This document shows, piece by piece, positions 12,751 through 25,179 of a stretch of 64,000 nt of DNA. The notes below the pieces were generated by a model. The model saw only the letters and a list, made by a program, of their open reading frames with translations. It was not told the DNA's origin and did not search any database. Source of the DNA: Isoetes taiwanensis (Eukaryota > Streptophyta > Lycopodiopsida > Isoetales > Isoetaceae); the NCBI GenBank assembly GCA_021234155.1, contig JAJEKV010000065.1, positions 4,521,594-4,585,593 on the forward strand, given 5' to 3'. Made by a program: the position numbers and the translations under genes. The first letter of the stretch is position 1; the number at the start of each line of letters is the position of its first letter.

Positions 12751-13334
12751 TTGTGCACCGTATTTGTCAAAAAGCATATACCCCTCCTCATATTTGTCAA
12801 AATTGTAGCACAACCAAAAAACTTACAAAAACTTCGTTGGCGGGAACCGATTGCGCATGCGGTGGAGTTCCGCTGGAGTAGAGGCCAGGATGAAGGATTT
12901 CGCTGCAAGATGGAGCTTCGTTGATGGATGGTCTCCTCCAACCTGAATTCTGGTATGTTCTTGCTTGAATCTTTGAATTTCGTTTAGATGATTTTGCCCA
13001 AAATTAGCATTGTAAACATGCAACTCCAGTTGGGATAGAGATAGGAAAAGGCTGTGATCTTGAAAAACCTCAATTTCCTATCTAGAATAGGCAGAAATTT
13101 TGACCAAGAATAGGCAGAAATTTTCTACTGTAAGAAGATCTGATTCTTTTAGCTCCTTCATCGAACACTCCAAAGCTTTCTTTTATTTGCAAGATTTGCA
13201 TCAGCTACTTTATTGGAAGGACCGTATGCTTCAAGGATCTTAGCCAGGTAGAGATGGAAAAGTTATTGGGAACTCTCTTTAAGCATTGTTTGAAGTGAAC
13301 TCTCATTTGTTCATTTGTATCAGAAAAGCATATC

Positions 13335-15228
13335 ATGTTCCCTTTTCAAAAAATGTTTGCCTTTGCTTCATTGCAGTTGATAAACAAATCCTACATTAAC
13401 ATGGCATTGCAAACTGGATCAACTTGGGCATCTTTGGATGAGTTGAAATTGGCTGTGAAGGATCATGCAATCGCTCATAGTGTTGAATTGAAGATTCTTA
13501 AGAGCGATCGGAAAAGGTATGCCTTTCAAACATATAATGTCTTTTTTTATCTTCCTTCTCCAATTTGACTTATTTTGATCCTCCTGTAAATATAGGTACA
13601 CAGTAAAATGCAGTGTTGATAGTTGCAGTTGGCGTCTCCATGCTTCTATTGTTGAAGGAGGCCCCAGATGTGCTATCAAATGCATAGATGGTGAACATAC
13701 ATGCGCTGGGAGTTCACAACTTGGCAACAAAGAAGCCAATACTAAGTGGCTTGCACATCAAACAGTAGAGAGGTTTAGGGACCAGCCGGACTTAAGACCA
13801 AAGGTGCTTATTGGTGAGATGAGAAGAGAAAAGAAAGTCACTATAAAATACGGTATTGCTTGGAAAGCGAAAGAGGCAGCACATGCACATATTCATGGGG
13901 ACCATACTGAAGCGTACAGGAAGTTGCATGGTTATTGCAATGAAATTTTACAGACTAATCCTGGAAGTGTAGCATTCATGCAGAAGACAGATTGATGGTC
14001 AATTTTTCCGCATTTTCATTGCCTACAATGCTAGTTTGAGGGGCTTTTCATTTTGTAGGTCAGTTGTTGCATTGGATGGTACTCATCTGAAAGGAAGGTA
14101 TCTAGGAATCTTACTCTCAGCAACAGCAATTGATGGGAACGATTGCTTGTATCCTTTAGCCTTTGTTGTGATTGCGGCAGAGAATGATGACAATTGGGTT
14201 TGGTTTCTTCTGAACTTAAAAAATTGCTTGCAACATTCGGAGTGTATCACTTTTATCTCAGACAGACAGAAAGGACTAGTTGAGGGTGTCGAGATAGTAT
14301 TTGGTGCAAGCACTCCACATGCATATTGCATGAAACATCTAGTTGATAACTTCAGAAAGGCCTACAAAAGTACAGAGCTTGTGCATCTTTTATGGAATGC
14401 AGCACGTGCAAATAGTGATGAAGACTTTGAGGAGGCTTTAGCAGAAATGAAGAAAACCAATTTTGAAGCTACGGAGTGAATCCTTGTAGCAGCTGATCTT
14501 ATTCTTTGGGCGAATGCCAAGTTTGTCGGCTATAGGTTTTGGCATTTTAACATTTTTATTTTGTTGAGTTCCTCATGTCAATGGGGTAATGCCAAGTATG
14601 TTGCTACAGGTATGGGCACTTGACATCCAACATTGCTGAATCTTTCAATTCATGGCTTCGAGAGCCTAAAGAGCTACCTATACTTGCTATGTTGGAGTTA
14701 ATCCGTCATAAGCTAATGACTAGTCAGGCATTTTCTTCTGCGATGGATGCTATGGAACACACTTATTTAGCCTTAACTCCTCGAGCTGAGCAAGAATTGA
14801 AGAAGGCATGTGCACAAGGACGTTCATATCGGATAATAATGGCTTCCGAGTTTGAGTTTGAAGTTTTATCTTCAAGAACAAGAGTTGTAGACTTGCGGCA
14901 GAACACATGTACATGTAAGAGATGGCAACAGTCTGGTATTCCTTGTTCTCATGCTGCTTGTGCCATACTGTACAGGAAAGAATCCGTAAAAAGCTATGTC
15001 CATTTCGCGTTCTTCATGACTTCATACTTTGAGACATACAGAGAAGTACTTCATCCTGTTGTGGTTCCCCTAACATTGGATGACACTTTACCATCAGCCA
15101 CTAGAAGACCTCCTGGACGTCCACGAAGTAAGAGAATTTGTACCAAAGGTGAATTGAAGAAGGTCCATCATTGTGCTAGATGCAAGGAAACAGGGCATAA
15201 TACACGTACATGCAGGGCTGCAATCTGA
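13335..15228 (+). pseudogene. MULE transposase (MULE 1), frame-broken
   Basis: The transposase is readable end to end. An N-terminal MuDR-type DNA-binding part lies in an exon ending 13516 (donor GTATGC) and a second exon from 13596 (RYTVKCSVDSCSWRLHAS). A DDE-type catalytic core follows at 14036-14479, with ALDGTHLKGRYLG and FISDRQKGLVEG supplying the first two acidic residues. A SWIM zinc finger (CTCKRW...CSHAACAI) and a final CCHC knuckle (CARCKETGHNTRTC) are in 14620-15228. Defects: a frame change at about 13993 just before DGQFFRIF, and a stop near 14477 followed by readable WANAKFVGYR in another frame. An intron at about 14530-14609 would explain part of this. Probably not functional as read. 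Confidence 0.88.
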
Positions 15229-15449
15229 AAAAACATCTACCTGCTTTGACCGTCAATTGCAAGTTAGGGGTATTCCATCAATATCTTCTAATGTTCTAAA
15301 TTGTCATACATTGAGCAAGGGCTTTTGGTCAAATATTACAAAAGGTAGGGGCATTTCTTGAATTTCATTAAAAGTTAGGGGTATTTTATAAAATAAAACA
15401 AAAGTTAAGGGCATTTTATGAAAACATAAGAAATACAAATACATGTATA

Positions 15450-15539
15450 GGCTTTTTAGGGGCATTTTGTGAATTTTTAGAAAGTTAGGGGTATACTATG
15501 AATTTTGCAAAAAGTTAGGGGTATTTTCTAGTTTTCCCC
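15450..15539 (-). repeat. MULE 1 right TIR
   Basis: Partner of 12661-12750. Further copies of the AAAGTTAGGGG block extend inward to about 15260, so the right subterminal region is longer than the left. Confidence 0.88.
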
Positions 15540-15718
15540 TTTATAATTTTATTAGTTGCTAACGCAAAATATACCCTTTAGTTTTGATTGGCATATTTTC
15601 GAAAATGCCTTGCATGATGTATTATTTTCAAGGAAAAAGAAAAAGCAACAAAGAGAAATAGCTAGGAATTATGCTTGTCTTATATGCGATGCTACCTATA
15701 ACTACGTTGTTGTTGTCA

Positions 15719-16640
<922 letters not shown>

Positions 16641-16649
16641 TTCTTATGT

Positions 16650-17925
16650 TCATAGTCCTTTGCTATCGGACTATATGGTCAAAGTATGGCCATTTGTAAC
16701 TCTTACAGGCAGAAGGAGGTAGGAAGGGATGAATAGTAACAAAGGAACAAATCAAAGAATTTGCGCACTAACTTCAAGGTTGAATTCCCAAGATTTGCAA
16801 AGATAGGGCTGCATTTGAATAATGAAAAGCAAATAAGAATCTGCATCCTTAGAAATGTTTTTTTAATTTATTTACATTATTCTACAAGCAGATGTAAATG
16901 GGCCAAATGCTGCATCTATGTACCAATATTTGGGAAAAACAAGAAAGAAGGTACTCAGAAATGAAATTAAGTGGAATTTTGGCAAATTATTGGTGAACAA
17001 GCCAGTTAAGAGATATGCACCACCACAAAATCCATTTAAAATAAAGGTATATTGATTTTTTGGAGTGAATTATCAGGCATGTTATTCATCTTCTCTAGAT
17101 GTGGTTTAAATGCAACTGTAACAGATGGCACCAGTATGTTTATTTACCTGATCTGAGTGGCGTGTTTTATATGTGATTGTGTATATATTATCATGCTATC
17201 CAACTCTAGTATATCTGTGAATCTCTGTGTTCCATACAAGTAGTGATATGGTTGTTGTTCTATTATATAATGCATAATGGTAGAGGATTATTATCTAAAG
17301 AAACAGTGTTGCCCCATATATTATATATTATGTTTCACATGACCTTCATGCAGCACGTTCAAAACACTCGAATTTCTAGCTAGTGGTCGTGTTCCAAATT
17401 TTTGAATTAAAATTGAACTCAGGGTTACTTACTTCACAGAATTCACATAAAAGGATACTTGACAATTGAGAATTGTGCTTTTCCATCTATTATACAATTA
17501 TGACTATTGCAATTTTTAATAGTAGAAACAGTTTTATTGGCTAACAGGTAGGTAGTTGTTGCAGGCATAGGCTACAAATTGATGTCATGTTAATATAATG
17601 ATTGGGACAAGCACAGTTTGATCAAATTATCTTGTTAACACCAAAATTAAATCCATATCATTTGGAATGGCCATGATGGCAACAATATATTCACGTGTAT
17701 ATTTAATACAAAATCAGTGTTTGGAATTGAAAGCATTATTATAGCATCTCAAACAGATGATTTGAACCCAAATGATGTTAACTCCAATGTGCATATTTAA
17801 GTAAAAAAACTTTGTTTGTCATTTCTCTTGTAATCACCTAAAATGGTTAAGGTTGAGACATTGAGTTGAATAAAATATTGTATATGCTCAAAGCAATGTT
17901 GATGTATGGAATAATGTGATAAGAC
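16650..17925. other. AT-rich region, nothing recognised
   Basis: Possibly the decayed 3' part of the aminotransferase pseudogene at its left edge; the rest has no readable gene, tRNA or clear repeat. Confidence 0.3.
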
Positions 17926-17929
17926 TCTG

Positions 17930-18235
17930 GCCTTTTCCAGAACTAGAATAATGATTTTAGGGAGCAAGGGTGAAATTCTTGTTGAAATCCTTGTAATTGA
18001 TCTGCTAGATCTTGGTTTTCTCGCTATGGCTATTTTTCTCCAATAGCAGTCCATGTGCCGGCTGAAGATGATCACACAAAAAATAAAAACAATGCTCAAT
18101 AGTCTCATCCTTTTGCTTGCACAGTGGGCAAAATATTCACTTGAGGATCAATTTGTGGACAAGCACATTGACACGAGAGCACCTATGAATTGTTGTCCTT
18201 CTTAGAGGGCCTATATTGCATTGCAACTGTACTAT
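17930..18235 (-). pseudogene. LINE C-terminal zinc-binding (zf-RVT) fragment
   Basis: Read on the minus strand, the segment gives CPLCKQKDETIEHCFYFLC, the C-x2-C ... H-x4-C spacing typical of the zinc-binding region after reverse transcriptase in plant non-LTR elements, preceded by LRRTTIHRCSRVN. A stop lies before the motif and the rest of the element is missing. Assigned from motif spacing only. Confidence 0.5.
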
Positions 18236-18272
18236 TTTACTCCTTATTTGCGAACAAAAATTTGATGCATAT

Positions 18273-18571
18273 TGTTATGCACTAGCACCACTAGTGATAA
18301 CCAACACACCAAAAGGGCGGATCCTTCATGAGCCCCAACCTCTACGAGGCTTTATCCCATACCCTAGGCATCTAAGCCATATCAATTCCTCTCCCTCTTG
18401 GGATGCTTGCCCTCAAGCATCTAAAACACACCAATGTTGCCATGAGGAAACGAACCTTGGTTGTGATACCAAATGTTACACACTGGCACCACTAGTGATA
18501 ACCAACACACCAAAAAAGCGAATCCTTCACGAGCCCCAACCTCTACGAGGCTTTATCCCATACCCTAGGCA
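18273..18571 (-). mobile_element. TRIM-like miniature LTR retrotransposon
   Basis: Two direct repeats of about 98 bp (18273-18370 and 18474-18571) begin TGTTA and end GGCA on the plus strand. On the minus strand each starts TG and ends CA. The ~103-bp middle, read on the minus strand, starts right after the repeat with TTTGGTATCACAACC, close to the plant initiator-Met primer-binding site TGGTATCA, and ends with a purine-rich GGGAGAGGAATTG tract. Total size near 300 bp, no coding capacity. The order LTR-PBS-PPT-LTR and this size define TRIM elements. CATAT occurs at both borders and may be the target duplication, although it overlaps the repeat end by two bases. Confidence 0.75.
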
Positions 18572-18723
18572 TATCACATATTCCAACATAAAGAGGACAC
18601 ATAAAAAGGCATGAATCTAAAAAGTCATGAAGGATATCAATTCAATAGAACCAGTCCTACCATATATACGCATGTCCTTATGAGCAGCGACGTCGGGCAC
18701 ATGTTCGCTAATAAGGTCTTACA

Positions 18724-19014
18724 TTGTCAATTTTTTTGGTTGCCCAAAAGGCAAACCCTGGGATTGATGAGTTGATTGAATATTATTGGGATATGCTAAT
18801 TTGGCAAACGAGATTAGGAATCTTTGTACATCCAATGGCTGAGCTTAAAGTTTTTCATGCATTATGTGAGTTAGTAGATAGTTTGGTTGTCGTTGGAGTC
18901 ATGATACAACGTTACAGCACCATCCGACTGTCTAGTTCAAATAAGAGGATGGAGCTTTGGCTACGCTTGCGGGATCCACCAAAGGTCTGTGAGGTATCTG
19001 CACTCCAACATTGA
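18724..19014 (+). other. Unidentified open frame, 96 residues
   Basis: An open stretch with protein-like content (IDELIEYYWDMLIWQTRLG, ...HPMAELKVFHALCELVDSL..., ...KRMELWLRLRDPPKV). It has no convincing ATG and no recognised domain. It could be a transposable-element fragment or an exon. Followed to 20290 by AT-rich DNA in which I see nothing else. Confidence 0.3.
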
Positions 19015-20291
19015 TATTATCCGGTAGCCCACGGTACCTTTCCAACACCATCACCATCACCACAGTGGTTTTCCATGTAGAAAGGGTATTCCTAGCTCCT
19101 AGAATCATAATTTTTGAAAGAAAGAGTTGAAATCCACATAGGTTCCATTTGTTTGTGGTTCAACATTACCCTTTAACTACACAATCACACATATCCAACT
19201 AATTTTATCAAATAAAGTATTATAAATGAGACCTATATCCCAAATTTGAGATCAAAGTGGATAAAAATAAGGATGTTCTTGATTTTTAGATGAACCTAAG
19301 TCACATGGACTAGTTGTCAGTGGATATAGCAATATGTCTTTAATTTTTATAATTGTAGCTTTTCATATTTTTTCTTCATTCTTTTCCACCGGTTTCATGA
19401 CTTGAGTATTTGGAAATGTGAATTTCCAAATGAGTATTTAAAAGTCACAACTCAAAGCCTAGATGCGAAAATCCATAGAAAACATAATTTAACAAATAAC
19501 TTACTATCAATGCTAGAAACTTGAATCTAAACCCAAAGATTATGAGCATTAAATATTTTTAATGATTAGAGTAGTTGATGAGCTACTTATGTCTCAAAAT
19601 TGAAATTAAGATCGATTAACATGAGGAAGTTCTTCATTTTAATAATTGTGAACCAGTAATGGTCGTAGTGGTAGTGGCCTTTCCCGATTTCTTGAAAATG
19701 AATGCTATGTTCTTTTTGTGTGCTTATTTTTTGTATGTGTCTTATATCATTGTTAGCTTTCATAATACGAATCTTTCAATGGGCAACCTTGCGTATTTTT
19801 TCTTCAACGGAAACTACAGTAAAAGTACTTGTACTAGAAATTATAAGAAAAATCCAAAACTTCCAAATGAAAGCCAATAAATATTTTTCTTAGATGAATT
19901 AATTTGTCTACTACTTATATTCCAAATTTCGAGCTAAAAGTTATTGATTTGATTTCGGAATGATTTGGGAACAGCCTTCTGGGAAATAGTGGTTTACAAA
20001 AAACAAAAGACAATTGACTCTGCCATTTCAAATGGCCCTATCTCCCTTCACAAACCTCGGATTGAGTTCCAGAGTTTTTATGTTTTACTCTTTATCTTGT
20101 CTAAAAAAATACAAAAATAATGAAAAAAATAAAAATAAAAATAAATCATTTTGTCGATACAGCTTTACTTTATGTAAACATGAGAAAGCTTTGACTGGAA
20201 TCGTGGATTCGCCTAAGCATAACTTTCAAGTATGTGAGGTGATGGATTTTTAGGTATTTTTTTTGTGTGGTAGACTATCATATATTAACTA

Positions 20292-20380
<89 letters not shown>
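20292..20380. repeat. (CTAT)n microsatellite, ~22 copies
   Basis: Perfect uninterrupted CTAT run of about 89 bp. DNA between 20381 and 21010 shows no feature. Confidence 0.97.
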
Positions 20381-20382
<2 letters not shown>

Positions 20383-21012
20383 AACTTATAGGAAGGGTTT
20401 GGTGGAAATTTGAGTTGTTGATTTTATATGAATTATAAAATGAACACAATGCAAATGAACTATTTTTGGTCCATTTAACTACATTGGCCAGCAAGCCAGA
20501 GTATTACTTATTTGGAGCAAAACTACTATCTTTTCTCGATATTTAGGAAAGTTTTTGGTGTTCTGAGTGGGTATCATGGCTCCTATACCAGCTCCATCAC
20601 CCTGTGATAAATCCTCCAGCAAGCGTTGGGACCTCAGAATTTCATCAAAAACAAACTTGCAAGGAAACAATCAAATGCTTCAATTGAGTTCAATGTAACT
20701 ATGTCAAACTTATGATGGAACTGCAATTTTTGCTGTTAAACAACTTCAATGTAACTATATGTTTGTTTAATGTAATGTGTTTTACTTGTTATAGCTTGTT
20801 AAATTTGATATGCACGAAATTGGCTTCGCTCTTTCCGTTTTAGAGTGTAGGGCACTTGGCAGCAGATGCTTAAGTCTTACACATAATTTGCCACCCATTT
20901 TCCATCATGTTCCAAAGATTGTGCGCATTGTCTGGAATAATGCATTTGGTAGCATGCCTATTCGACGATGTTCTTAAAAGTAGAGTGGCTAGGAACATGT
21001 TGAACTTGATTG

Positions 21013-22088
21013 TTCTATCTATCTATTCATTCGCTCGCTCGCTCGCTCGCTCGCCTCGCCTGCATGCGTACGTCGCCTCGCTCGCCTGCCTCGCTCGCTC
21101 GCGTACCTGCGGCCGCTCTCGCTCGCTCGCTCGCTCGCTCGCTCGCTCGCTCGCTCGCTCGCCTCGCTCGCTCGCTCGCTCGCTCGCTCGCTCGCTCGCT
21201 CGCTCGCGCTCGCTCGCTCGCGTGCTCGCTCGTACGTGCGCTCGCTCGCTCGCTCGCTCGCCTCGCTCGCCCGCTCGCTCGCTCGCTCGCGTCGCTCGCT
21301 CGCTCGCTCGCTCGCGTCGCTCGCGTGCTCGTGCGTGCTCGCTCGCTCGCTCGCTCGCTCGCTCGCTCGCTCGCTCGCTCGCTCGCTCGCGCTCGCTCGC
21401 TCGCGTGCGCTCGCTCGCTCGCTCGCTCGCTGCGCTCGCTCGCTCGCTCGCTCGCTCGCTCGCTCGCTGCTCGCTCGCGTGCTCGCTCGCTCGCTCGCTC
21501 GCTCGCTCGCTCGCTCGCTCGCTCGCTCGCTCGCTCGCCTCGCTCGCTCGCTCGCTCGCTGCCGCTCGCTCGCTCGCCTCGCTCGCTCGCTCGCTCGCTC
21601 GCTCGCTCGCGTCGCTCGCCGCTCGCTCGCTCGCTCGCCTGCTCGTGCTCGCGTCGCTCGCCTCGCTCGCTCGCTCGCCTCGCTCGCTCGCTCGCTCGCT
21701 CGCTCGCTCGCTCGCTCGCTCGCTCGCTCGCTCGCTCGCTCGCTCGCTCGCTCGCTCGCCTCGCTCGCTGCCTCGCCTCGCCTCGCCTCGCTCGCTCGCT
21801 CGCCCGCCTCGCTCGCTCGCTCGCTCGCTCGCTCGCGTCGCTCGCCTCGCCTCGCTCGCCCGCTCGCTCGCCTCGCTCGCCTGCCTCGCTCGCCTCGCTC
21901 GCCCGCCTCGCCTCGCTCGCTCGCTCGCTCGCTCGCCCGCTCGCCTCGCTCGCCCGCCCGCCTCGCTCGCCTCGCTCGCCCGCCTGCCTCGCCTGCTCGC
22001 TCGCTCGCTCGCCTCGCTCGCCTGCTCGCTCGCCTCGCTCGCCTCGCCTCGCTCGCTCGGCGCTCGCTCGCCGCCTCGCCGCTCGCTT
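21013..22088. repeat. 1.06-kb (CGCT)n array
   Basis: GCTCGCTCG runs for over a kilobase, with interruptions such as CCTCG, GTCG and GCGTGC that become dominant (CGCCTCGCTCGC) toward the right end. A short TCTATCTATCTATTCATT bridge precedes it, so the array seems to grade from a CTAT-type repeat. Three overlapping frames stay open for 290-400 residues of R, S, L and A only; these are not genes. It is a strikingly CpG-rich block in AT-rich surroundings. Confidence 0.97.
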
Positions 22089-22620
22089 GGGAAGAAAAAA
22101 TACTCTAGATAGCTCCTACTTTACTTGTATAAACGTTTTAATAATCTCAAGTGAAGGGGTAAAGCGAATTAGAGAAATTTGAAGGTAATTAAAGATGTAT
22201 TTGGACAAAAATATAGTGTAGGATAACAATGGCTGGAATGCCAGTTTTATTATAGCGGATGATTCTCTTCGAATAATAGTTTCCACCTTCACCCATTGTG
22301 ATCGTAAATGTATTACAAATATATCTTTGTGAAGCTCAATAGTTAAGCAGTTCTGACTCCATATCTAGAGCCAACTTATGTTAGGTCATACAAGTCAAAA
22401 GATATTGATGGCTTGAGAGTTGAATCTTTCAAATCTCTTGGTTGAGCAAACAAATGCAAACCATATCATCCACATTTAACTTGTTCAGAAATCTCAACAT
22501 ATTATATTGTATATCACTCATATCTAATGCATTATCATTTTCTGTTTGATAACTTATTTTGTCGATGGAATTTGTTTGAGGAGCCCTCACATCGACACCC
22601 GGTAAGAAGAAAAAAAAAAT
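22089..22620. other. AT-rich spacer, nothing recognised
   Basis: No gene or clear repeat seen between the CGCT array and the LINE 3' end. Confidence 0.4.
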
Positions 22621-22624
22621 AAGA

Positions 22625-24957
22625 ATAGAATAGATTTTTTAGCATCCACGGAGACCGATTGGCCTATGGGACCCAAACAAAAAGAGAGCAGCAAGCGTAT
22701 TACTGACAGGATTAAAAAACCCTCGCCCCGAAGGGTTTTTGAGGGAAAAACCTTAGCAGTAATAACTATGCTGGCATGCTGTACAATTGTATTAGACAGT
22801 TCAATACCGTCCCGGAGGATGCAGCTGAGTCTGTGCATCCATAACCTCCTGGAGGTATGACCCCAACAAACCCACTGATGCCGTATTCAATAACTCATGC
22901 AACGGTTGGCCAGGCACTAGTAATCGAACATACGGCTCTCGGATATGGGCAAACGGGGCGTATCCGAGGGCATGACATTCGCCCCTCAATGGCGCCCGGG
23001 TGGCAACACCGGCAAAGCCTTTTGCTCTCGCGGCTTCCCGAGTCCAACGCCTTGTCTCAATGCGAGGCGATGTGCACCCGCATGAATGGAACCTATAAGT
23101 CTCAAGGCTTCTTCATGGGCAACCGGTGTACAAGTAATCGTGGGCCCTCGTGAGCCTAGAATTGACTTGTCACCGATAGTGTGCCAATTTAAGTGCGTCA
23201 GAGCATCTGCATTCCAAAGCTTGTGAAGGAAAGTAGCATCTAGGTACAACTTAAGTGCTTTGTGATCTTTCTTTGTGCTCACATGTACGCATCTGTTTGC
23301 CTGTACACCCCAGGATGAGAACCACTAAGCTTGCTTGTCCTTCCAAAGAAGCTTTCAAAGCTAGGGACCCATCGCCATGGCCAAAGCAAGGTTGGACAAA
23401 CGTGTATCACCCATAGCCACCACCTTCCTCGGAAGTAAATGATATGGCATTCCAATGCAGCCCATTGAAGGGGTAGAAAACCTGTCTCCTGGAGTAGGAT
23501 CTGGTATGAAACCGTGGACTTTACCCCAAGGGCTCATGCCAAGAAGGCTTTCTCGCACCGCCGAGGTCATTCCAAAGTGTTGAGATATCATCGACCCCAC
23601 ACTTTTGCCCCATACAAAAGGATCTGCCTCGACCAAGGCCCCAAACAAGTGTGCCTCGATGGCCCTGTGCATACAAACTACGCCTTTGTGGTCATGGTTC
23701 TCGCATGGCATATAGTGCTTTCCAACCCGCCGTGGACCCGCAACCCGATGGCAAAGATCCCAATGGGTGGTAGTAGAGAATTCGATCCCCAAGTACTTGA
23801 GGTCGGAGCCACCTCTACATCTTGTCCCTAGTAAGTGAATGAGGGAAGCCTTGGCTGATGGGATGATGAAACTAGCAGCATCCTAGTTTTGGCCAAGTTA
23901 ACTCGCATGCCGTGGAGGAACCTAAAAAAGTGTCAAGAGCATCCGTGTGACGCTGCATGTCCTCCGGAGTATAGGCCAGGAGGTTGACATCGTCAGCATA
24001 TATGAGTTGCCGGATTGTGTGATGCATGAGATGGACGCCCGCACCTCCATGCTCAGAGAGTCAATCTTCCAGCTGGTCAATGTATACGCCAAAGAGTGTG
24101 GGGAGAGGGGCAACCCCGACGACTCCAATACTACCGAGTACCCATTGTCCCGGGCGATGTGATACGGCCTCGAAAGCATGCCTCGATAGCCTATATAATC
24201 GATTTTGCAAGTCAAGGGGGTCTCCACCGCCACAGTCCTTCCCATAACCCGTCCCGGGGCACCGTGGTCAAAGCTTTTGCGAAATCCATCCAAACAACAA
24301 GATGTGTTTTGTTTGGTGATTCCCGCTATCCTCAATCAATGTGCGCAGAGTGAAGATATGATCAATGGTGGAATGCCCGGGCCGAAAACCCCGCTTGTGT
24401 ATGAGAGCTCGCGACATCCGCCTCCTCTCTTCTTGCTAGTTCAAGGATGCCCCAACAGCTTTTGCAAAGAGAGAGCCGACCATAATAGTACGATAGTTGG
24501 TCGCATTGAGGGTCCCCTCGCTGTAGGGCACAACTCTACTAGTGGTCCATCATGAGGGAAGCCTTCTTGCAATACTTTTATTGAATAATGCCGCGGAGGA
24601 CAGTGCACCACCGGAGGCCCAAACCCATTTCGTGGTTCCAACAGATGCCAACTAAATCTGCTGCCTTCCCATTAGCTAGACGTTGTAGGCCCATGATGAC
24701 ATCCCCCTCTGTGAAAGCAGAAAATTTTGCTTCGAAGCAAAGCTTCCAGGCAATGCTCTAGCCAGCGACCATATCCGCCAGGGATTTCTTCCAGCCTCTA
24801 CCTGCGGTTGATCTCGCCATCTGTCTTTGATGCGGCAGATGATGGATTCTTCTACATAAAGTTGCAATATCTGGCGGTCGGCACACAGGATGAAGAGGCA
24901 AGACGGCGAGCTTCGAAAATGAAGCCCTAGTGATGCGAAAATGCCGTAGCCTAGCAT
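22625..24957 (-). mobile_element. LINE A, 5'-truncated non-LTR retrotransposon
   Basis: Minus-strand reverse transcriptase fragments are in order. About 24600-24720 carries the segment before the RT core (EGDVIMGLQRLANGKAADL). About 24280-24390 gives IDHIFTLRTLIEDS, the typical plant LINE palm entry. About 24070-24130 gives PLPTLFGVYIDQLED, and 23989-24000 encodes YADD followed by VNLLAY. Thumb and C-terminal pieces lie at 22800-23800, including PLHELLNTASVGLLGSYLQE. The 3' end is near 22625 (A/T-rich tail on the minus strand). Many stops and frameshifts. No endonuclease, so truncated at the 5' end. Same family as the copy at 49.5-54.8 kb, from shared 3' sequence (22635-22900 with 49565-49820). 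Confidence 0.85.
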
Positions 24958-25172
24958 TCTTCCGGCAATCTTAGTTCGCTTTCTTTTGGCTCCGGTGCTG
25001 GTTCTACCTCTGGTTTCCTACCCTTTTGGATGTCAATGGATATGGCTCTGACGGTTTCCTTTCCCCTCTGCCTCTTGCTAGAGACCGCAAGAAAGGTGTT
25101 GTATGTATCTTCTCTATACTTAAGCATATTCTGAAGACTCCGTTTACTTTCTTCCGGGTACTTAGCTGCCAA
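24951..25172 (-). other. Unidentified open frame next to LINE A
   Basis: A 73-residue minus-strand frame ends at the LINE A boundary. It is rich in charged residues (EVEPAPEPKESELRLPEE). Not recognised; it may be the target exon into which LINE A inserted, or simply chance. Confidence 0.25.
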
Positions 25173-25179
25173 AAGTGAT

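Larger units (their letters stand above)
12652..15548 (+). mobile_element. Complete MULE (Mutator-like) transposon 1
   Basis: The element spans 12661-15539 (2879 bp). Its ends are inverted repeats of about 90 bp: the left begins GGGAAAAACTAC, and the right, read on the minus strand, begins GGGGAAAACTAG. Both continue with spaced ATACCCCTAACTTTTTGC blocks. Exact 9-bp target duplications TTTATAATT flank it at 12652-12660 and 15540-15548. A 9-bp duplication is the hallmark of Mutator-superfamily insertion. It encodes a MULE transposase on the plus strand (13335-15228) now broken by frameshifts. The exact flanking duplication shows a fairly young insertion. Confidence 0.93.

Noticed and set aside
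20907-22182. Frames of 290-401 residues made of R, S, L and A
   Set aside because: Translations of the CGCT array in three overlapping frames; pure low complexity.
23514-24555. Plus-strand frames over LINE A
   Set aside because: The minus strand carries the recognisable reverse transcriptase; these are shadows.
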